Shown piece by piece: positions 60,944 through 64,000 of a DNA stretch of 64,000 bases (its first letter is position 1; every line of letters begins with the position of its first letter). The position numbers and the translations under genes are program-made. The stretch is from Chengkuizengella sediminis (GTDB lineage Bacteria; Bacillota; Bacilli; Paenibacillales; KCTC-33759), in NCBI RefSeq assembly GCF_010078385.1, contig NZ_SIJC01000002.1, positions 248,001 to 312,000 of the forward strand, given 5' to 3'. The notes beneath the pieces are model-generated. The model was not told the origin of the DNA. It worked only from the letters and a program-made list of their open reading frames with translations, and searched no databases.

Positions 60944-62208
60944 GTTTAGAACAAATTAGTAATACGGGTTTAATTGTTGCATTTTTTATTTATATTGTTG
61001 CATTTTTTTCTTTTGTAATTGCAATAACAGGGAAAAAATGGAGTAATCGAAATCCCAAAGATCATTTGACCCGTTGGAGTAAAATCGCTTTTAGTATTAC
61101 AGTAATAGGATTTGCATCTCAAATCTTATATTTTATTACAAGATGGATTTATTCTGGACATATACCAAATTCAAACATGTTCGAGTTTATGACTCTTTTG
61201 TCAATGATGATTATTGTAGGTTTTATAGTCATTTATTTAATATATCGTTCAGCTGGTATAGGAGTATTTGCACTTCCTGTTGCATTTATTGTACAAGCTT
61301 ATGCAATGGTTTTCCCTTGGGAAGCAGAACCTTTAATTCCAGCTTTACAAGATAATTGGCTTAAAATTCATGTCACAACTGCAGCTCTTGGAGAAGCTTT
61401 TTTTGCAGTTGGGTTCGCTACTGGGTTAATGTATTTAATTAGAACAGTGAATTTCTCAGGCACATCAAAGAAAGATCGTCGATCCGTAAGAGGTGTGGAA
61501 TTCACCATTTTTGTTATACTTGTTGTAGTAGGATTTATTAGTTCAGTTTTCCTATTTAACGGAATGGATTATCAAGCGGAGTTTACTAAGGAAGTTATTA
61601 TACCTGCTGAAGATACAGCGTTAGAATTAGAGCAAGTGATCACAGAAGATGTGGAATATACACTGCCTCCAATTATACAACCCTATAATAGTGAAATAAC
61701 GTCAATGGATTCTTATTTTGGCATTCAGAAGCCATTATTTGAAGCACCATTTTGGATGAAAGGTGTAAACGCTGGAAGGAAATTAAATACTGTGGTTTGG
61801 GCATTGTTGTTAGGAACATTGCTTTATTACGGGTTAAGATTGATATTACGAAAACCGATAGGTGCAAGCATACAACCCATATTAAGTGATATAGATCCAG
61901 ATGATTTAGATGAAATTACTTATCGTTCCATTGCACTAGGATTCCCAATTTTTACTTTAGGAGCTTTGATATTTGCTATGATTTGGGCACATATCGCATG
62001 GGAAAGGTTTTGGGGCTGGGATCCAAAGGAAGTATGGGCATTAATTGTATGGTTGTTTTATAGTGTTTATTTACATTTACGTTTATCACGCGGTTGGCAA
62101 GGTGAAAAATCCTCATGGTTATCCGTTATTGGATTTTTAATTGTGATGTTTACATTAGTAGGTGTTAATTTAGTTATAGCTGGATTACACTCCTACGCAG
62201 GAGTATAA
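60940..62208 (+). CDS. resC: Cytochrome c biogenesis protein ResC (haem-handling protein)
   Basis: 422 residues, polytopic CcsA/CcmC-type protein that transports and presents haem. The tryptophan-rich motif IAWERFWGWDPKEVWALIVW lies near the C-terminus with conserved His residues in the flanking loops (KIHVTTAALGEAFFAVGFAT, AGLHSYAGV). It starts within the last codons of resB with TTG, preceded by GAGGTGAAAA. Confidence 0.95.
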   Translation: MSLEQISNTGLIVAFFIYIVAFFSFVIAITGKKWSNRNPKDHLTRWSKIAFSITVIGFASQILYFITRWIYSGHIPNSNMFEFMTLLSMMIIVGFIVIYLIYRSAGIGVFALPVAFIVQAYAMVFPWEAEPLIPALQDNWLKIHVTTAALGEAFFAVGFATGLMYLIRTVNFSGTSKKDRRSVRGVEFTIFVILVVVGFISSVFLFNGMDYQAEFTKEVIIPAEDTALELEQVITEDVEYTLPPIIQPYNSEITSMDSYFGIQKPLFEAPFWMKGVNAGRKLNTVVWALLLGTLLYYGLRLILRKPIGASIQPILSDIDPDDLDEITYRSIALGFPIFTLGALIFAMIWAHIAWERFWGWDPKEVWALIVWLFYSVYLHLRLSRGWQGEKSSWLSVIGFLIVMFTLVGVNLVIAGLHSYAGV

Positions 62209-62307
62209 TATATATATACCCAATTTAAAACGTGGTCGCTTATGACCGATCTATTAACATTATTTATATATATTCACAGGTTATTCTAAGATAGGAGTGA
62301 AAATACG

Positions 62308-63021
62308 ATGTCAGAAAAAAGTATGATTTTAGTTGTAGATGATGAGGAAAGAATACGTAGACTTCTTCGTATGTACCTTGAAAAAGAAGGTTGTGTAGTA
62401 GACGAAGCAGAAGATGGTGAAACAGCTTTAGAAATGGCTCTTGAAAAGGATTATGATTTAATTCTATTAGATTTGATGCTTCCAGGTATGGATGGAATTG
62501 AGGTTTGCGAGAAACTTAGGATTCAAAAAGCCACTCCAGTAGTCATGTTAACCGCTAAAGGAGAAGAAGCAAATCGAGTGCAAGGTTTCGAAGTAGGTAC
62601 AGACGATTATGTAGTAAAACCGTTTAGTCCGAGAGAAGTCATCTACCGTGTAAAAGCGATCTTACGACGTTCATCTGCTACTGCATATCTAACTAGTGAA
62701 GATAGTTCTAGTAATAACATTGTTTTTCCAAATTTAATCATCGAACATGATGCACATCGTGTCACTGCTAACGGACAAATTATTAGCTTAACACCTAAAG
62801 AATATGAACTGTTACATTACTTAGCTGCATCTCCTGATAAGGTGTATTCTCGAGAAGAATTACTAAAGGATGTATGGAACTATGAGTTTTTTGGTGATCT
62901 AAGAACCGTTGATACACATGTTAAAAGACTTAGAGAAAAGTTAAATAAGGTCTCACCTGAAGCAGCTTCCATGATCCATACTGTTTGGGGAGTAGGGTAT
63001 AAGCTAGAGGTGCCAAAATAA
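62308..63021 (+). CDS. resD: Response regulator ResD
   Basis: 237 residues. Receiver domain with acidic pocket VVDDEERIRR, phospho-acceptor Asp55 in LILLDLMLPGMDG and KPFSPREV, followed by an OmpR-type winged helix (LTPKEYELLHYLAASPDKVY to IHTVWGVGYKLE). In Bacillus subtilis ResD-ResE control respiration, cytochrome and anaerobic genes, including resABC. GGAGTGAAAA precedes the ATG. It ends one nucleotide before resE. Confidence 0.95.
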   Translation: MSEKSMILVVDDEERIRRLLRMYLEKEGCVVDEAEDGETALEMALEKDYDLILLDLMLPGMDGIEVCEKLRIQKATPVVMLTAKGEEANRVQGFEVGTDDYVVKPFSPREVIYRVKAILRRSSATAYLTSEDSSSNNIVFPNLIIEHDAHRVTANGQIISLTPKEYELLHYLAASPDKVYSREELLKDVWNYEFFGDLRTVDTHVKRLREKLNKVSPEAASMIHTVWGVGYKLEVPK

Positions 63022-63022
63022 A

Positions 63023-64000
63023 GTGAATATATGGAAGAGTGTAGTTGGTAAGCTGTGGATTACGATCATCCTCCTAGTTGCTTTTGTAATCACATTTTTA
63101 GGGTTGTTTTTATTAGTATATATCGATGTGAATTTTGATAAAAATTCGCAGGAAATTAAGTGGTTATTTGTATATACAGGCATTATTGGATTTTTACTAA
63201 CTACATTTTTTGCATTTTTCTTATTTACTAAAATTACTCAGCCTTTATTACAATTAAAAAAAGCAGCATATTCCATTACCGTTGGGGAATATAAAACTCG
63301 TGTTGAGATTCGCTCCTCTGATGAAATTGGACAGTTGGCTAGTAGGTTTAATCTTATGGCTGAAAAACTCGAACAAACCATTAGAGACTTAAACCACGAA
63401 AAAGAACAATTAGGAAGCATTTTACGTAGTATGACGGATGTGGTTATCACTTTTGATGCACATGGTACTATATTACTAGCAAACCCACAAGGTGAGAAAC
63501 TGATTCAGCATTGGGCTGCAATTTCTTGGGAAAAGGGTTCTGAAATGATTGCTTCAAAGCATATTCCAGAACCTCTTCAATCTTTATTTCAAACCGTAGT
63601 TTCCAACAATGAAGAGTTGACATCCAAGTTATATGTTCTAAATGATGTCTGGTCAGTGGTTATTACTCCACTTTATGCTCAAGATATGGTTCGTGGTGCC
63701 GTTGCTGTATTGCGTAATGTTACTGAAGAGGACCGTTTAGAAAAATTACGTAAAGATTTTGTAGCGAATGTATCTCATGAATTGAGAACTCCACTATCGA
63801 TGTTGCAGGGGTATAGTGAAGCGTTACTGGATGATATTGCTGGTTCCATTGATGAAAGGAAGGAACTCGCACAGATTATTTTGGATGAATCATTACGTAT
63901 GAGCAGACTAGTTAAAGATTTATTAGACTTGGCGAAAATGGAAGCAGGACATATTGAAATGAATTGTGATCGGGTGAACATTACAACATTACTTGAAAGA
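63023..64000 (+). CDS. resE: Sensor histidine kinase ResE, 5' part
   Basis: The frame opens with GTG at 63023 (MNIWKSVVGKLWITIILLVA) and is still open at the window end after 326 codons. Two membrane helices flank a very short outer loop (YIDVNFDKNSQEIKWLFVYT), followed by HAMP (KKAAYSITVGEYKTRVEIRS), a PAS domain (ILRSMTDVVITFDAHGTILL) and the dimerisation domain with His252 in VANVSHELRTPLSMLQGYSE. The ATPase domain lies beyond the window. The Bacillus subtilis protein has a much larger extracytoplasmic domain between the two helices. Confidence 0.95.
   Translation, partial: MNIWKSVVGKLWITIILLVAFVITFLGLFLLVYIDVNFDKNSQEIKWLFVYTGIIGFLLTTFFAFFLFTKITQPLLQLKKAAYSITVGEYKTRVEIRSSDEIGQLASRFNLMAEKLEQTIRDLNHEKEQLGSILRSMTDVVITFDAHGTILLANPQGEKLIQHWAAISWEKGSEMIASKHIPEPLQSLFQTVVSNNEELTSKLYVLNDVWSVVITPLYAQDMVRGAVAVLRNVTEEDRLEKLRKDFVANVSHELRTPLSMLQGYSEALLDDIAGSIDERKELAQIILDESLRMSRLVKDLLDLAKMEAGHIEMNCDRVNITTLLER

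Noticed and set aside
1-64000. tRNA and rRNA genes, prophage, transposase genes and CRISPR
   Set aside because: None could be recognised on either strand.

Overview
The window is chromosomal DNA of a low-GC, endospore-forming member of the Bacillales. Sporulation genes (dacF-spoIIAA-spoIIAB-sigF, spoVAA/AB/AF, ytfJ, dacB-spmA-spmB), the rib operon under an FMN riboswitch, scpAB, rluB and resABCDE follow the order known around fur/drm/dacF/spoIIA/spoVA/lysA/rib/scp/dacB/res in Bacillus subtilis and its relatives. Consistently very AT-rich sequence, the pdp gene inside the deoB-pnp cluster and a zinc-ribbon ResB suggest a Paenibacillaceae-type organism. That family assignment is inference.

Layout. 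1-14.5 kb is an accessory stretch between the fur end and deoB. It holds alanine dehydrogenase, a soluble chemotaxis-like signalling protein, a GltS-like membrane protein, two small minus-strand genes (one YqkK-like), a Nudix gene broken by one stop codon, a LacI regulator with a mannonate-dehydratase-family enzyme and two matching operators, an orphan two-component system, an NTF2-like protein, a two-gene redox module (Met-rich DM13 protein plus a haem-b/molybdopterin fusion enzyme), and a DUF418 protein. 14.5-20.2 kb is nucleoside salvage (deoB, pnp, pdp) with a large beta-propeller-like surface protein inserted. 20.2-30.1 kb is accessory: a structured hairpin element, a hydrolase, a double GNAT, an ABC exporter with its TetR, a 1164-residue membrane protein and a PNPOx-like protein.

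30.4-38 kb is the sporulation core (dacF, spoIIA operon, a reduced spoVA cluster, lysA, ppiB). 38-45.4 kb is accessory (DUF975, AdaA, MFS exporter, a secreted M6 metalloprotease, an ArsR-SRPBCC fusion, a small membrane protein). 45.6-52.3 kb carries the FMN riboswitch, ribD-ribE-ribBA-ribH, scpA-scpB, a DUF2953 gene and ytfJ. 52.4-64 kb has a large exported protein of unknown role divergent from dacB-spmA-spmB, then a small amidase-like gene, rluB, and the cytochrome c maturation/respiratory regulation genes resABCD with resE running off the end.

The most interesting candidate for an undescribed system is at 10.9-12.9 kb. A membrane-anchored protein has 23 methionines in 81 residues (five 14-residue repeats) and a DM13 domain. 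It is followed directly by a single polypeptide joining a four-His membrane cytochrome-like part, a twin-arginine motif and a YedY/sulfite-oxidase-type domain. This resembles a Gram-positive, fused version of the MsrP/MsrQ methionine-sulfoxide repair idea, with a built-in methionine sink.
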